64,000 nucleotides of DNA from Patescibacteria group bacterium (GTDB lineage Bacteria; Patescibacteria; Paceibacteria; UBA6257; 2-01-FULL-56-20), in the NCBI GenBank assembly GCA_024654525.1, contig JANLHI010000031.1, positions 1-64,000 of the forward strand, in the 5' to 3' direction. Shown one piece after another: positions 39,300 to 48,259 of this stretch; within the stretch, counting starts at the first letter, position 1, and every line of letters begins with the position of its first letter. The translations under genes were made by a program, and so were the position numbers. A model generated the notes under the pieces. The model worked only from the letters and a program-made list of their open reading frames with translations, was not told the origin of the DNA and searched no databases.

Positions 39300-40706
39300 A
39301 TGGAATACAAACCTACAATCGGACTCGAAGTCCATGTGGAGCTCAAAACCCGAACAAAGATGTTTTGCGATTCGCTCAATGACGCGGATGAAAAGAAGCC
39401 GAATAAAAACACTTGTCCCGTGTGTTTGGGACATCCGGGGACGCTCCCTGTGCCGAATAAAGAGGCAATTAAACATGTTATTCGTGTGGGGTTGGCGCTT
39501 GGCGGGAAAATAAATCCGGTCACGAAATTTGACCGTAAGAACTATTTCTACCCCGATCTTCCGAAAGGGTATCAAATCTCGCAATACGATCAGCCACTTG
39601 TGACCGGTGGGAATCTTCTAGGAATAAAAATACGACGCATTCATTTGGAAGAAGACACGGGAACGCTTGTTCACGCACAAGGATCGAGTTTGGTTGATTT
39701 TAATCGTGCCGGTATGCCACTTATGGAACTTGTGACAGAGCCCGATATTACAAGCGCGGAAGAAGCTGCCGATTTTGGAAGAGAGCTTCAACTGATTCTG
39801 CGTTATTTGGGAGTTTCGGATGCTGACATGGAAAAGGGGCACATGCGTCTTGAAGCGAACGTAAGTCTAAATATGGGAACTAAAGTAGAGATTAAGAATA
39901 TTAACTCGTTCAAGGCAGCACGGGACGCGACACTTTACGAATTAGAGCGCCAAGAAGAACTGCTTCGCGATGGGAAGGACGTGGCGCACGAAACGCGGGG
40001 GTGGGATGAAGCAAAACAAATAACAGTGAGCCAACGTTCAAAGGAAGAGGCGCATGATTATCGCTATTTTCCCGAGCCGGATATTCCGCCGTTTGAGACG
40101 GTGGCGTTTGAGCCGGATATTCTCGCAAGGGAGTTACCCGAACTTCCGGCGGCGAAACGTACGCGATTTATCCAAGAGTACAAGATAGATGAGGGTCAAT
40201 CTGCGGTATTAATCAGTAGCCCGAAACTTGCCGAGTATTTCGAAGAGTCGGTGAGCGAATTAAAGGAAATGGAGCGTGATGCATCGGCATCTTTGCTTGC
40301 GAATTATCTTATTAACGATGTTCGTGCCGTTGCGGTAGAGAATGGGGTGTCGCTTGAGCAATCGCATGTAAATCCAGAGCATCTCGCGCATCTTGTGGTT
40401 CTTATTATACGGGAGAAGATAACAAGTAGGCAGGCGAAAGATATGCTTGAGAAAATATTTCAAAGTGATGTGGATCCTGAGGATATTTTAAAAGATGAAA
40501 GTTATTATGCGATTTCGGATTCCGGTGAACTTGATGTGATAGTACAGGATGTGTTTGCGGAAAATTCCCAAGCGGTTGCCGATTATAAAAAAGGAAAGAT
40601 CCAGAGTTTGCAGTTTCTTGTCGGGAAGGCGATGGGAAAACTCAAAGGGAAGGGGAATCCCGAGGTATTGCGGGAATTGTTTATGGAATATCTTAAGAAG
40701 AAATAA
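39300..40706 (+). CDS. gatB: Asp/Glu-tRNA amidotransferase subunit B
   Basis: 468 aa. GatB family start PTIGLEVHVELKTRTKMFC, zinc site cysteines (FCDS ... CPVCLGHPG), LPNKEAI-type segment, KFDRKNYFYPDLPKGYQISQYD, VDFNRAGMPLMELVTEPD and the C-terminal YqeY-like tail (FLVGKAMGKLKGKGNPEVL). With GatA and GatC it converts misacylated Glu-tRNA-Gln or Asp-tRNA-Asn; neither partner lies in this window. Terminator at 40760. Confidence 0.96.
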   Translation: MEYKPTIGLEVHVELKTRTKMFCDSLNDADEKKPNKNTCPVCLGHPGTLPVPNKEAIKHVIRVGLALGGKINPVTKFDRKNYFYPDLPKGYQISQYDQPLVTGGNLLGIKIRRIHLEEDTGTLVHAQGSSLVDFNRAGMPLMELVTEPDITSAEEAADFGRELQLILRYLGVSDADMEKGHMRLEANVSLNMGTKVEIKNINSFKAARDATLYELERQEELLRDGKDVAHETRGWDEAKQITVSQRSKEEAHDYRYFPEPDIPPFETVAFEPDILARELPELPAAKRTRFIQEYKIDEGQSAVLISSPKLAEYFEESVSELKEMERDASASLLANYLINDVRAVAVENGVSLEQSHVNPEHLAHLVVLIIREKITSRQAKDMLEKIFQSDVDPEDILKDESYYAISDSGELDVIVQDVFAENSQAVADYKKGKIQSLQFLVGKAMGKLKGKGNPEVLRELFMEYLKKK

Positions 40707-40759
40707 TCAACATTCTTTGTTAGAATATACGCAGAACCTTTATAGCAAAATAAGGGGTC

Positions 40760-40783
40760 TGCGGGTTTCCGACCGCATTTTTT
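40760..40783 (+). terminator. terminator after gatB
   Basis: TGCGG (40760-40764) / CCGCA (40773-40777) stem followed by TTTTTT. Confidence 0.7.
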
Positions 40784-40807
40784 CGGATCGATTCAGAAGG
40801 ATCGCCT

Positions 40808-41509
40808 ATGTTTGGAAATCTGTTTAGTGCGCGCCGTTTGAAGTGGCGTGGACCGCTCGAGAGCAGAGCAGCACAGATTCTTAGAGGGAAGAATTTTATT
40901 AGCGGAAAACAATCTTCCGGGGTGTGGAGAAGAAATGCCCCGAGCGTTGGTAAGGTTGTTCTTCGCTACGGCGAAGAAACGCTCATCAATTGCGCGTCAC
41001 AAAATCGGGACAGAGCGGCGAATTGGTTTCTTGTGTGGATTTTTGGTCTCTCATTGCGAAAACAGAGAGAGTTCACCGAGGGGCACCAGTTCCCTATAAT
41101 TTGTTTCGATAGCGGTAGCGATGAAGATCCGGTAGATCGCAATTGGTGGATAAGGGAATCTGAGAATTATTGGGCTGATAGGGATTATGGGGATAATGGG
41201 TATTGGCTCATGGATTTCTCGGGTAAATTCTCCGGCATGAATTGGAACGATCAAGAGCAGAAGATTAGACGGAGTGGAGAGTTGCGTGCCCCTGAGTTGC
41301 TCGTGGCGGAAGCTGCGATTTCGATTCTACAGGTACATCAGATGTCGGTAATTCTTGATTGGTTTCACTTCGGACCAACCATTGATTCTCAAGGACGTCG
41401 CATACGAATAGGGGAATTTAATGGTCGAGGAATGGTGATTGTAGGAGAACCTAAGAATGTCGATGATGTAATGTTGCGCGTAGTAACATTATATCCGCGC
41501 GATTTTTAG
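40808..41509 (+). CDS. hypothetical protein
   Basis: 233 aa, cytosolic. The N-terminal 40 residues are basic (FSARRLKWRGPLESRAAQILRG); the rest carries Trp-rich stretches (NWFLVWIFGLSLRKQREF, RNWWIRESENYWADRDYG, GYWLMDFSGKFSGMNW) and an acidic patch DSGSDEDPVDR. No family recognised. Stand-alone unit between the gatB terminator and its own terminator at 41523. Confidence 0.6.
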   Translation: MFGNLFSARRLKWRGPLESRAAQILRGKNFISGKQSSGVWRRNAPSVGKVVLRYGEETLINCASQNRDRAANWFLVWIFGLSLRKQREFTEGHQFPIICFDSGSDEDPVDRNWWIRESENYWADRDYGDNGYWLMDFSGKFSGMNWNDQEQKIRRSGELRAPELLVAEAAISILQVHQMSVILDWFHFGPTIDSQGRRIRIGEFNGRGMVIVGEPKNVDDVMLRVVTLYPRDF

Positions 41510-41522
41510 TGTGAAACAAAGG

Positions 41523-41563
41523 ACTGCTCTGGCGCACAATGCTGGGGCAGTTTCATTTTTTTC
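41523..41563 (+). terminator. terminator of the hypothetical gene
   Basis: ACTGCTC (41523-41529) / GGGCAGT (41545-41551) stem followed by TTCATTTTTTTC. Overlaps the end of convergent miaA. Confidence 0.75.
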
Positions 41564-42464
41564 TCCACTGAATATTTTTATCTTTTCGGAACCATGTCAT
41601 TTGCCGGCGGGCATAGCGCCATGTGTTGAGCTTCATCTGACGTACTGCTTCGTCGAGCGATATTTTTTTCTTGAAGTATTCAATAATCTCACGGTAGCCG
41701 ATTGCATCAAGCGCTTTTACGCTGTCATATTTTCTATAAAGTCCTTGAACTTCTTTGAGAAGCCCATTTTGCATCATTATGTCTACGCGCGTGTCGATGC
41801 GATGTCGGAGTGTTGCGAGAGGAGTTTCGATGCCGATGATTTTTGCATTAAAGAGGGGAGCGCTCTTTTTTCTTTGCGCAGTGAAAGGTCTTCCTGTAAC
41901 GAGCGTGACTTCAAGTGCGCGGATCACGCGTCTTGGGTTTTTGGGGTCTACAATATATGCCGCTTCCGGATCAAGTGCTACGAGTTTTTTGAATATGTAT
42001 TCAGTTCCCTTATTTTTTACTTCTTCCTCTAATTTTCTCCGTAGCGTTTCATTTGCGGCAACATGTGGAATGTCCAAATTATCTACTACCGCTTTCACAT
42101 AGAGCCCTGTGCCTCCTACAAGAATCGGGAATTTCCCGCGCTTGAGAATTTCTCGGACGACTTTCACTGCGTCGCATTTGTATTCCGCGACAGTATAATC
42201 CTCATTAGGATTTTTGATATCAATAAGGTGGTGGGGGATTCCTTCGGAAAAGTAGGTATTTTTTCGAAATTTTGAATTTTGAATTTTGAATTTTCCGCGA
42301 AGCGGCTTCGCGGTCCCTATATCCATTTCACGATATATTTGTCGTGAGTCTGCGGAAACAATCTCGCCACCAAGCTTCTTGGCGAGTGCTATGGAGAGTG
42401 CTGTTTTTCCGCTTGCAGTGGGACCTACGATCACAAGAATTTTGGGCTTCACGTAGTTATCCAT
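41553..42464 (-). CDS. miaA: tRNA dimethylallyltransferase
   Basis: About 303 aa. P-loop VGPTASGKTALS, SADSRQIYREMDIGTAKP (substrate and catalytic Asp region), IPHHLID, VGGTGLYVKAV, RRVIRALEV and a C-terminal YARRQMTWFRKDKNIQW. Adds dimethylallyl to A37 of tRNAs reading U-starting codons. An extra PLRGKFKIQNSKFRKNTYF stretch between GTAKP and EGIPHH comes from a palindrome and TTTTGAA repeats. An upstream ATG at 42482 would add six residues. Confidence 0.95.
   Translation of the reverse strand: MDNYVKPKILVIVGPTASGKTALSIALAKKLGGEIVSADSRQIYREMDIGTAKPLRGKFKIQNSKFRKNTYFSEGIPHHLIDIKNPNEDYTVAEYKCDAVKVVREILKRGKFPILVGGTGLYVKAVVDNLDIPHVAANETLRRKLEEEVKNKGTEYIFKKLVALDPEAAYIVDPKNPRRVIRALEVTLVTGRPFTAQRKKSAPLFNAKIIGIETPLATLRHRIDTRVDIMMQNGLLKEVQGLYRKYDSVKALDAIGYREIIEYFKKKISLDEAVRQMKLNTWRYARRQMTWFRKDKNIQWRKK
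42267..42313 (-). repeat. repeat insertion translated within miaA
   Basis: Three to four tandem TTTTGAA units followed by CCGCGAAG (42295-42302), CGG, CTTCGCGG (42306-42313). In frame with miaA. Confidence 0.7.
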
Positions 42465-42524
42465 TAAAATTACGTTATACAACCTATCGGTTTTATAGCT
42501 ACACTTGTATGGTATTATTTTACC

Positions 42525-43094
42525 ATGCGGGGTAGGCGATCAAAAGAGCGCTTTGGTCCTGTAATGCAGAAAATTCTGCTCTTTTTGAAAGCTGGTGTTG
42601 CCTTGTCTCTTTCTGGAAATCCAAGTTCTTACTTTCGAGTATTATCGCAAGCGTCAAAAGAATGGCAGAAAATTAGTCAGCGTTCGCTTCATGAGGCAAT
42701 AAAGCGTCTCTACGAGTCAAAACTTGTGGATGTTAAAGAAAAGAGCGATGGAACGGCGCAGATCGAATTATTGGACGCTGGGAGAAAAAAGATTTTGGAA
42801 TATAATCTCGCCACACTTAAACTTAAAAGACCAAAGCATTGGGATGGGATGTGGCGTGTGGTGATTTTTGATATTCCCGAAGACATAAAGAAAGGAAGGC
42901 GTGCGCTTGGGAGTACACTTTTGCGGATTGGGTTTTATCCGATGCAGAAAAGCGTGTTCATTTATCCCTTTGAATGCAAAGATGAGATTGATTTTATTGT
43001 TGAGGTTTTCGGACTGAAACCATATGTGCGTTTTTTGCTGGTAAAAGAAACCGACATAGATTTACATCTTAAAACCGAATTTGGGATAAAATAA
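42525..43094 (+). CDS. PaaX-like regulator with Cas2-like domain
   Basis: 189 aa. N-terminal winged-helix-like part (residues 12-90; SQRSLHEAIKRLYESKLVDVKEKSDG) and a C-terminal ferredoxin-like domain WRVVIFDIPEDIKKGRRALG followed by LLRIGFYPMQKSVFIYPFEC, which matches the PaaX central / Cas2-like fold. PaaX represses phenylacetate genes in other bacteria, but CPR homologues are unassigned. No CRISPR array or other cas gene is present, so a Cas2 adaptation role is not supported. Divergent from miaA; 42483-42524 would carry both promoters. Confidence 0.75.
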   Translation: MRGRRSKERFGPVMQKILLFLKAGVALSLSGNPSSYFRVLSQASKEWQKISQRSLHEAIKRLYESKLVDVKEKSDGTAQIELLDAGRKKILEYNLATLKLKRPKHWDGMWRVVIFDIPEDIKKGRRALGSTLLRIGFYPMQKSVFIYPFECKDEIDFIVEVFGLKPYVRFLLVKETDIDLHLKTEFGIK

Positions 43095-43105
43095 AAGGAA
43101 TAATA

Positions 43106-43145
43106 AACTGCGGTTATAAAACCTATCGGTTTTATAACCGCAGTT
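43106..43145. repeat. dispersed palindrome, second copy
   Basis: AACTGCGGTTATAAAACC, TAT, then the exact complementary arm to 43145. Same sequence as 15563-15602 apart from one base per arm; ACCTATCGGTTTTATAG near 42482 is a partial relative. It lies between convergent genes and could act as a bidirectional terminator. Confidence 0.7.
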
Positions 43146-43165
43146 GAAGAGGAACACTCATCGGC

Positions 43166-44980
43166 TCAAAGTGGGATTTGGTTGTTTTTTCTTTCATGGG
43201 GCTCAAGACGGATTTGTTTTCCCTCGATTTCTTTTTTAATTCCTGCCACAAATTCATTGATACTTGGTTCATTCGTTTGTTTTCCATCAGAAGTTACGAA
43301 CGGGGCTATGGTATAAGGTCTCACATTCACTGTATCCGTTTTTTCTTCACGTTCTCCGATTATGACCATATACGGAATTTTCTGCATTTCCGCTGCGCGG
43401 ATGCGTTTCCCCAATGTTTCATCCGCATGTTTCATTTCCACGCGGACACCTTCTTTTTGGAGCGCATCGCGTACTTTTGCGCCATAGTCGGCGAATTTGT
43501 CGCTCACGGGGATTATTGCCACTTGTATGGGGGAAAGCCAGAGGGGAAACGCGCCCGCGAAGTGTTCGATAATAATGGCGAGATAGCGTTCGATAGCGCC
43601 CATAATTGCGGCGTGGAGCATCACAATGCGCTCATCCTCGCTTTTCTCATTCACGCAGGTAAGGTTGAAACGCTCCGGCATATTCATGTCGAGCTGAATG
43701 GTTGCAACCTGCCACTCCCGTCCGATGGAATCTTTTCCCATAAAATCTATTTTGGGACCATAGAAAGCGGCTTCTCCAGGAGCTTCAGGTGCGTCCACTC
43801 CTTTCTCGCGGGCGATGTCGCGAAGTATTCCCTCGGCTTTTTTCCAACTCGAGGGGTTGCCGAGATATTTCTCGGGGTGCTTAGGGTCATGGAGCGAGAG
43901 CCGTACTTTGAGTTCGAACCCGATAGCGCCGTAGAATTCATGCACGATATCCCAAATTTTCAAAAACTCTTCCTTTACTTGTGATTCGCGGCAGAACACA
44001 TGCGCATCATCCTGCGTGATGCAGCGTACGCGCGCGAGTCCGGCAAGCTCGCCACTCTGCTCGTCGCGGTAGACCATGGTGGTATTCGCATAGCGCTGGG
44101 GAAGGTCGCGATAGCTCCACTTTTTGCGGGCGTAGATTTGCGTGTGGTGGGGGCAGTTCATCGGCTTCATCGCAAACTCGTGGCCTTCCCTTGTCGTAAT
44201 ACGGAAGAGTTCGTCTTTAAACTTATCCCAGTGGCCACTCCGCTCGTAGAGGTCTTTCTTGGTGATATGAGGGATTTCAACTCGCTCATACCCGCGTGCG
44301 CTGCGGAGTTCCCAGACAAAGGCGTCAAGCGTATTCCTGAGAAGCGTGCCTTTCGGAGTCCAAAGAGGGAGTCCTGCGCCCACGAGTTCGGAGAACGTAA
44401 AGAGGTCAAGTGCCGGACCTAGTTTTTTGTGGTCCCGCTTTTCCGCCTCCGCGCGCATCGCGAGGTATTCATCGAGTTCCTTCTTCGTCGCGAACGCGAG
44501 CCCATAAATGCGGGTAAGCATTTTGTTTTTCTCGTCTCCACGCCAGTATGCGCCCGCTACACGGTCGAGTTTGAAACTGTGTGGATCAATCTCGGCAAGG
44601 GGGAGTGTATGCCCTCCTTTGCAGAGATCTACAAACCCACCGCAGGTGTAGAAGGTAAGTGTTTTCTTTTCCTTGGCGAATTCATTCGCGAGTTCCATCT
44701 TATATTTATTCCAATCAAACTCTTTTTTTACTTCCTCGAGCGTGACGGTGTTGCTCGTCCACTCCGTCCAGCGCGGCAAAAGCTCCTGCATTTTCTTTTC
44801 GATTGTGAGAAGGTCGTTTTCAGAAATTTGCGCAGGTAACTCAAAATCCTGATAAAACCCGTTCTCGATTGCAGGGCCGATGGCGTTTTGCGCGCCCGGG
44901 TAAAGTTCCCGTACCGCCATAGCGAGGAGATGGGCGAGGGAGTGGCGAATGACTTCGATATTTTCGTGTGTGATCTTCAT
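43166..44980 (-). CDS. thrS: threonyl-tRNA synthetase lacking the TGS domain
   Basis: 604 aa. It starts at the editing domain (H13xxxH17 in RHSLAHLLAMAV, later CGGFVDLCKGGH) and has no N-terminal TGS domain, which most bacterial ThrRS carry. The class II core is intact: LPLWTPKGTLLRN, MKPMNCPHHTQIY with the zinc cysteine, MVYRDEQSGELAGLARVRCITQDDAHVF (motif 2), and a C-terminal anticodon-binding domain (LWLSPIQVAIIPVSDKFADYG). The start ATG has a plain upstream region and no leader T-box was seen. Confidence 0.96.
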   Translation of the reverse strand: MKITHENIEVIRHSLAHLLAMAVRELYPGAQNAIGPAIENGFYQDFELPAQISENDLLTIEKKMQELLPRWTEWTSNTVTLEEVKKEFDWNKYKMELANEFAKEKKTLTFYTCGGFVDLCKGGHTLPLAEIDPHSFKLDRVAGAYWRGDEKNKMLTRIYGLAFATKKELDEYLAMRAEAEKRDHKKLGPALDLFTFSELVGAGLPLWTPKGTLLRNTLDAFVWELRSARGYERVEIPHITKKDLYERSGHWDKFKDELFRITTREGHEFAMKPMNCPHHTQIYARKKWSYRDLPQRYANTTMVYRDEQSGELAGLARVRCITQDDAHVFCRESQVKEEFLKIWDIVHEFYGAIGFELKVRLSLHDPKHPEKYLGNPSSWKKAEGILRDIAREKGVDAPEAPGEAAFYGPKIDFMGKDSIGREWQVATIQLDMNMPERFNLTCVNEKSEDERIVMLHAAIMGAIERYLAIIIEHFAGAFPLWLSPIQVAIIPVSDKFADYGAKVRDALQKEGVRVEMKHADETLGKRIRAAEMQKIPYMVIIGEREEKTDTVNVRPYTIAPFVTSDGKQTNEPSINEFVAGIKKEIEGKQIRLEPHERKNNQIPL

Positions 44981-45030
44981 GCGGTCAATAATACCAGTTT
45001 TTGTGCGAGAACGGGAGGGCTTGTGTTCCC

Positions 45031-45720
45031 ATGATTTCTATGTCAAAAATAACCCAGTTTTTTGATATTATGAATATGAACAATACATTAGAAAAAAGGT
45101 TTCAATTCCTTCTCGCACTTGGAACGGTAATCGGATGGGACGATATTCCTTCCGAACAAATGGACATTTTTCTCAGTGCATGTGCGGATGATCCGACTTT
45201 GCGCGAGCATTTCGCCATTTTTTCGAAAAACGGTTTTCGAATGAAAATGCCGAATTTTTTTCGTGACACGGAAGAGATTGCAATTCAAATTCCGCTTCCG
45301 CCGATTCCGTGTCCCACACTTCCACAACTCCGGAAAAAATTTTCTTGGATTAAGGAATCAGACGGGATAGAGTACGACATTTCAAGCATGGAACCGACTA
45401 CTCTAAAACTTGGCACAGTACTTATGCTAAACGAGACAGAAGGAATAAAGGGAGTTGAGTACGAATGGCGTCTTACCCCGAATATTCATTTGTGTCTTGG
45501 GTATCAGCATGCGGTATGGCTTGCGGAGCATCAAGACGAATTTCCTTCTCTCGTACAATTTCTTGGAAAAATATACATTGATTTTCCGGGGATTGTAGTC
45601 GTGAGTGCTGAAGGGGATCGACGTACGTTTGCACTTAACGGACTTGAGGATAGGTGGGTGGTATATTGTCATCCGATTCGGGACGGTCTTCGTCAAACAG
45701 GGAGGATTGCATATTCTTAA
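45031..45720 (+). CDS. hypothetical protein
   Basis: About 229 aa, cytosolic. No motif recognised. Pro-rich segment IQIPLPPIPCPTLPQLRKKF near the middle, then beta-like segments (TTLKLGTVLMLNE, YEWRLTPNIHLCLGYQHAVWL) and GLEDRWVVYCHPIRDG. Candidate starts are ATG 45031 (GGGAGGG about 14 nt upstream), 45040 and 45070. A strong terminator follows at 45741. Divergent from thrS. Confidence 0.55.
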   Translation: MISMSKITQFFDIMNMNNTLEKRFQFLLALGTVIGWDDIPSEQMDIFLSACADDPTLREHFAIFSKNGFRMKMPNFFRDTEEIAIQIPLPPIPCPTLPQLRKKFSWIKESDGIEYDISSMEPTTLKLGTVLMLNETEGIKGVEYEWRLTPNIHLCLGYQHAVWLAEHQDEFPSLVQFLGKIYIDFPGIVVVSAEGDRRTFALNGLEDRWVVYCHPIRDGLRQTGRIAYS

Positions 45721-45740
45721 ATGACATTTTATCTACAAAG

Positions 45741-45775
45741 AGCTCCGGCATATGTGTCGGAGCTTTTTATTTTTA
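45741..45775 (+). terminator. rho-independent terminator
   Basis: AGCTCCG (45741-45747) / CGGAGCT (45758-45764) stem followed by TTTTATTTTTAT. Confidence 0.85.
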
Positions 45776-45817
45776 TAAAAAAGATATGGCTTCACGGCGT
45801 ATTGAAAATAGTTTAAG

Positions 45818-47104
45818 ATGAACGCAATGCTCGACATTGATCTCATCAGGAACGAACCGGAACGGGTGAAAAAGGCCATTGCATCAAAGAACACCGACTC
45901 CAAGCTGGTGGACGACTTCCTTTGGTTTGATGCGAAATGGCGCGCGATTACGAACCGGCTTGATGGGTTACGGGCGAGGCAAAAGCAGCTCTCCATGGAG
46001 CGTAAAATTGATATCGCTAAACAAAACAAAGAAGTGATAAAAGGAGTAGAGGAAGAGTTAAAGGTGGTTGAGGTGAAGCGCGATGAATTTTGGATGCGAA
46101 TTCCGAATATCCCATCGGATGACACGCCTATAGGCAAAGATGAGATTGAAAATAAAGTAATCCGCGTGGTGGGAAAACCAAAGAAATTCGATTTTAAGCC
46201 AAAAGACCATCTCGAGCTGGGCGAAGCGCTGGGATTGATTGATGTGGAAACCGCGGCAAAAGTATCGGGTACTCGTTTCGCATATTTAAAAGGAGCGGCG
46301 GCACAGCTTGAATTTGCGCTTGTGCACTATGCGCTTGCAACACTCACGAATCCGAACGTAATGCGTTCCGCCGCGGAAGGAGTAAAATCGGGATATAGCG
46401 GAAAACCGTTCGTGCCGGTGGTGCCACCGGTGCTTATTCGTCCTGAGGTGATGCGGAGAATGGGACGCCTCGAGCCGAAAGAGGAGCGCTATCATATTCC
46501 CTCGGATGATTTGTACCTTGTGGGTTCCGCGGAACACACGCTGGGGCCGTTGCACATGGACCAGACAATTCTCGAAAAAGACTTGCCCATACGTTATGTA
46601 GGATTCTCGACAAGTTTTCGGCGTGAAGCGGGAAGTTACGGCAAAGACACGCGCGGGATTTTTCGTGTGCACCAATTCGACAAAGTGGAGATGGAAAGTT
46701 TCACGCTTCCGGAACACTCGATTACCGAGCAGGATTTTTTTGTGGGGGTTCAGGAATATCTCATGTGGTCGCTTGAGCTTCCCTACCGTGTGATTATTTG
46801 CTCGACGGGAGACCAGGGAGACCCCGACGCGCGGCATCTTGATCTCGAAACGTGGTTTCCGAGCGAGGGAATATACCGCGAGACGCACTCGGCTGATTTA
46901 ATGACTGACTATCAATCGCGGCGCTTGAATACGAAAGTCCGGCGTGTCGACGGAAAAACGGAATTTGCGCACATGAACGACGGGACGGTATTCGCGGTCG
47001 GGCGCACTATTGCGGCAATCCTCGAAAATTATCAGACAAAAGAAGGAGAGGTGGAAATTCCGAAAGTACTTCAGAAATATGTCGGAAAAAAAATTATCAG
47101 CTAA
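45818..47104 (+). CDS. serS: seryl-tRNA synthetase
   Basis: 428 aa. N-terminal tRNA-binding coiled coil (residues 5-95) preceded by MLDIDLIRNEPERVKKAI; class II motif 2 FSTSFRREAGSYGKDTRG and motif 3 HMNDGTVFAVGRTIAAILENYQ. Charges tRNA-Ser, including the GCU isoacceptor in this window. Its 3' end overlaps the start of alr by 26 nt in another frame. Confidence 0.96.
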   Translation: MNAMLDIDLIRNEPERVKKAIASKNTDSKLVDDFLWFDAKWRAITNRLDGLRARQKQLSMERKIDIAKQNKEVIKGVEEELKVVEVKRDEFWMRIPNIPSDDTPIGKDEIENKVIRVVGKPKKFDFKPKDHLELGEALGLIDVETAAKVSGTRFAYLKGAAAQLEFALVHYALATLTNPNVMRSAAEGVKSGYSGKPFVPVVPPVLIRPEVMRRMGRLEPKEERYHIPSDDLYLVGSAEHTLGPLHMDQTILEKDLPIRYVGFSTSFRREAGSYGKDTRGIFRVHQFDKVEMESFTLPEHSITEQDFFVGVQEYLMWSLELPYRVIICSTGDQGDPDARHLDLETWFPSEGIYRETHSADLMTDYQSRRLNTKVRRVDGKTEFAHMNDGTVFAVGRTIAAILENYQTKEGEVEIPKVLQKYVGKKIIS

Positions 47105-48227
47105 GCTGAGTGGTTTGCGCACATGGGTTGAAATCGATAGTAATGCGGCGCATCACAACTATAAGACTTTTCGGCGCCTGATAGGGCCAAAGATAAAACT
47201 TTGGGCAGTGGTAAAATCAAATGCATATGGTCACGGTCTTGTGTTGTTTTCCAAACTTGCGGATAGTTTTGGTGCAGATGGTTTTTGTGTCGATTCTATC
47301 ATTGAGGGAAATCGTTTAAGGCAAGAAGGAGTCACCAAGCCGATTCTTATTCTGGGGCCGACCCTTCCCGCGCGTTTACGGGATGCGGAGGAAAACGGGA
47401 TTACCGTGAGTGTTTCGAATACCGATGCGCTTAAGGCGATTATTTGCGCCAAGCCCCATCCCGCATTTCATATTAAAGTAGATACGGGGTTTCATCGTCA
47501 GGGTTTTTATGTGGAAGATATTCCGAAAGCTATCGCGTTAATTCAAAACTCAAAATCCAAAATTAAAAATTCATTTAAGGGTGTGTTTACTCATTTTGCG
47601 GCCGCAAAAGACGTGACGTATCCGACATATACCGAGATGCAATTTGGGAAGTTTGAATTGGCGTTGCGAATGTTTCGGGATGCGGGATTCGACAGTCTTA
47701 CGGTTCATGCGGCGGCTACGGGAGCTACCACGCTCAATGCGAAATATCATATGGATGCCGTTCGAGTAGGTATGGGGCTTTATGGATTTCACGCATCTCC
47801 CGAGCTTGAGATGCAACTTCCTTATAGTGCATTGAAGCCGGTACTACACTGGAAGACCGTGGTGAGCGAAGTGAAAAAATTTAATGTAGGAGATTATGTG
47901 GGATACGATATCACCGAGCGAATGAGACATTCGGGAATGATGGCTGTTCTTCCTATCGGGTATTGGCATGGATTTCCTCGGGCGTTTTCAAGTATCGGAG
48001 AGGTGCTTATAGGGGGAAGCGTTGCGCGTGTCATCGGACGTGTTTCTATGGATCTGACCGTGGTTGATGTAACCGGAATCAAATGCAAGCCCGGAATGGC
48101 AGTGGTAGTTATCGGAAAGAGCGGCAAGGAGGAAATTCGCGCGCAAGAGACGGCGAGGATAATAGGTACTACTCAATATGAGCTTCTTACGCGATTGAAT
48201 CCTCTTATGGAAAGAATAATCGTTTAA
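47079..48227 (+). CDS. alr: alanine racemase
   Basis: 382 aa. PLP lysine in AVVKSNAYGHG (K46 from the ATG at 47079), VDTGFHRQGF, VFTHFAAA, RVGMGLYGF and the C-terminal domain VGYDITERM, MMAVLPIGYWHGF, GRVSMDLTVVDVT. Makes D-alanine for peptidoglycan. A longer frame starts at 47010, but the 47079 start fits the family N-terminus and overlaps serS, implying coupling. An IQNSKSKIKNSF stretch is encoded by an AAAATTC-type repeat and is absent from the family. Confidence 0.94.
   Translation: MSEKKLSAKLSGLRTWVEIDSNAAHHNYKTFRRLIGPKIKLWAVVKSNAYGHGLVLFSKLADSFGADGFCVDSIIEGNRLRQEGVTKPILILGPTLPARLRDAEENGITVSVSNTDALKAIICAKPHPAFHIKVDTGFHRQGFYVEDIPKAIALIQNSKSKIKNSFKGVFTHFAAAKDVTYPTYTEMQFGKFELALRMFRDAGFDSLTVHAAATGATTLNAKYHMDAVRVGMGLYGFHASPELEMQLPYSALKPVLHWKTVVSEVKKFNVGDYVGYDITERMRHSGMMAVLPIGYWHGFPRAFSSIGEVLIGGSVARVIGRVSMDLTVVDVTGIKCKPGMAVVVIGKSGKEEIRAQETARIIGTTQYELLTRLNPLMERIIV
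47540..47573 (+). repeat. AT-rich repeat translated within alr
   Basis: AATTCAAAACTCAAAATCC and AAAATTAAAAATTC units. Similar to the reverse complement of the TTTTGAA repeat in miaA. Confidence 0.55.
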
Positions 48228-48259
48228 ATTTTTGGTGTATTGTTTCTTATTATTCCTGT

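Noticed and set aside
42525..43094. Possible Cas2 and thus a CRISPR locus
   Set aside because: The C-terminal domain resembles Cas2, but an N-terminal winged-helix part, absence of repeats with spacers and absence of other cas genes point to a PaaX-like regulator.
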